This document shows positions 12,761-13,204 of a DNA stretch of 13,204 bases, in pieces; position 1 is the first letter of the stretch; each line of letters opens with the position of its first letter. The notes under the pieces were generated by a model. That model saw only the letters and a list, made by a program, of their open reading frames with translations. It had not been told where the DNA came from and did not search any database. Made by a program: the position numbers and the translations under genes. The DNA comes from Methanothrix sp. GTDB taxonomy: Archaea > Halobacteriota > Methanosarcinia > Methanotrichales > Methanotrichaceae. Location of the stretch: the NCBI GenBank assembly GCA_023229165.1, contig JALNZQ010000058.1, positions 1-13,204 of the forward strand. Reading direction: 5' to 3'.

Positions 12761-13204
12761 ATGAAAAATGGAAAAATTCGCTTTATAATACTATTATCAT
12801 TCTTGATCCTCATTTTATCTATCCCAGGAGCACTTGCTGCGCCTGTAGAAAATATCAAGGACCAGTCAACTGCAGCCCTTGCCGATGGCGGGGCGGACTA
12901 CAGAGCCGTGACCTATCCGTGCTATTTCGAGGGAATTGTGCGGGATGCGGCGACAGGGACGCCCATCAAAGGAGCGAGCGTAACCTTTGTCAAAGAAGAT
13001 AAGAGCAAATCCTGGACGGCGACCACATCCGATAGTGGGCGCTACCGCCGGGATCTGCCCGAGGGCAGGTACACCTACATCGCCACCCATTCCAATTATA
13101 TCATGAAATCCAGCTCGTCCCCTGTCGAGGTGCGGGCCCCTTACACCAAAAGAGTTCCGGGCGCAGGTGGCATCTTTCGCGAGGTCACCATCACTAACGA
13201 GAAA
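12761..13204 (+). CDS. Secreted protein with carboxypeptidase-regulatory-like domain, 3'-truncated
   Basis: An open frame of 148 codons from ATG 12761 to the window edge with no stop; its end lies beyond the window. Residues 1-27 are a signal peptide (MKNGKIRFIILLSFLILILS, then IPGALAA). Residues 55-126 look like a carboxypeptidase-regulatory/CNA-B-type beta-sandwich: FEGIVRDAATGTPIKGASV, then TTSDSGRYRRDLPEGRYTY. These domains are common stalk or adhesion modules in archaeal and bacterial surface proteins. A single Cys (C54) sits at the domain border. AGGAG lies nine bases before the start. It is divergent from the phosphatase operon. The overlapping 12697-13002 frame is a shadow. Function of the full protein cannot be told from this part. 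Confidence 0.82.
   Translation, partial: MKNGKIRFIILLSFLILILSIPGALAAPVENIKDQSTAALADGGADYRAVTYPCYFEGIVRDAATGTPIKGASVTFVKEDKSKSWTATTSDSGRYRRDLPEGRYTYIATHSNYIMKSSSSPVEVRAPYTKRVPGAGGIFREVTITNEK

Noticed and set aside
12697..13002. 101-codon + frame near the right edge
   Set aside because: It is a shadow of the real gene that starts at 12761 in another frame with a signal peptide and beta-sandwich domain and stays open to the window end.

Overview
The window reads as chromosomal DNA of a methanogenic euryarchaeon, most likely a Methanothrix (Methanosaeta)-type member of the Methanosarcinales. Pointers are a nickel-responsive NikR, a DUF1638-like protein coupled to a thioredoxin, an archaeal-type phosphoglycolate phosphatase, several secreted proteins dense in N-glycosylation sequons (surface TPR repeats, a PEF-CTERM-like tail), archaeal TATA-like promoters and T-rich terminators. 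The genus is an inference from gene content; no rRNA or tRNA is present. I see no CRISPR array, IS element, integrase, phage gene or tRNA.

Left part (1-3600). The window opens inside a PDZ-containing site-2 (M50) membrane metalloprotease. Two exported-protein genes follow on the + strand. The first has a signal peptide and a C-terminal sorting-like tail. The second is a small sequon-rich protein built partly of 12-residue repeats. Convergent to these lies a two-gene minus-strand operon, DUF1638-like protein then thioredoxin, overlapping by ATGA.

Middle (3600-8880). nikR carries an intact nickel site. Forty bases downstream is a secreted 13-TPR protein whose signal peptide only exists if translation starts at an ATT codon. 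Next come two divergently transcribed exported Cys-containing proteins separated by an AT-rich 232-bp region that holds a near-perfect 18-bp palindrome. One is a 329-residue secreted protein of unknown function. The other is a 637-residue protein with seven membrane helices, a PKD/Ig-like domain, a Cys-rich segment and a transglutaminase-like catalytic domain. I consider this last protein the most interesting object in the window.

Right part (8880-13204). Two uncharacterised cytoplasmic proteins form a minus-strand pair. A YkgJ-type Cys-cluster protein lies on the + strand. An alpha/beta hydrolase and a phosphoglycolate phosphatase form a tight minus-strand operon. The start of a secreted protein with a carboxypeptidase-regulatory-like beta-sandwich runs off the right edge.

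Overall this is a core-type archaeal region with a strong cell-surface theme: at least six products are exported or membrane-bound. The parts that looked least familiar to me are the membrane transglutaminase architecture, the apparent ATT start, the 12-residue-repeat protein and the DUF1638/thioredoxin pairing.
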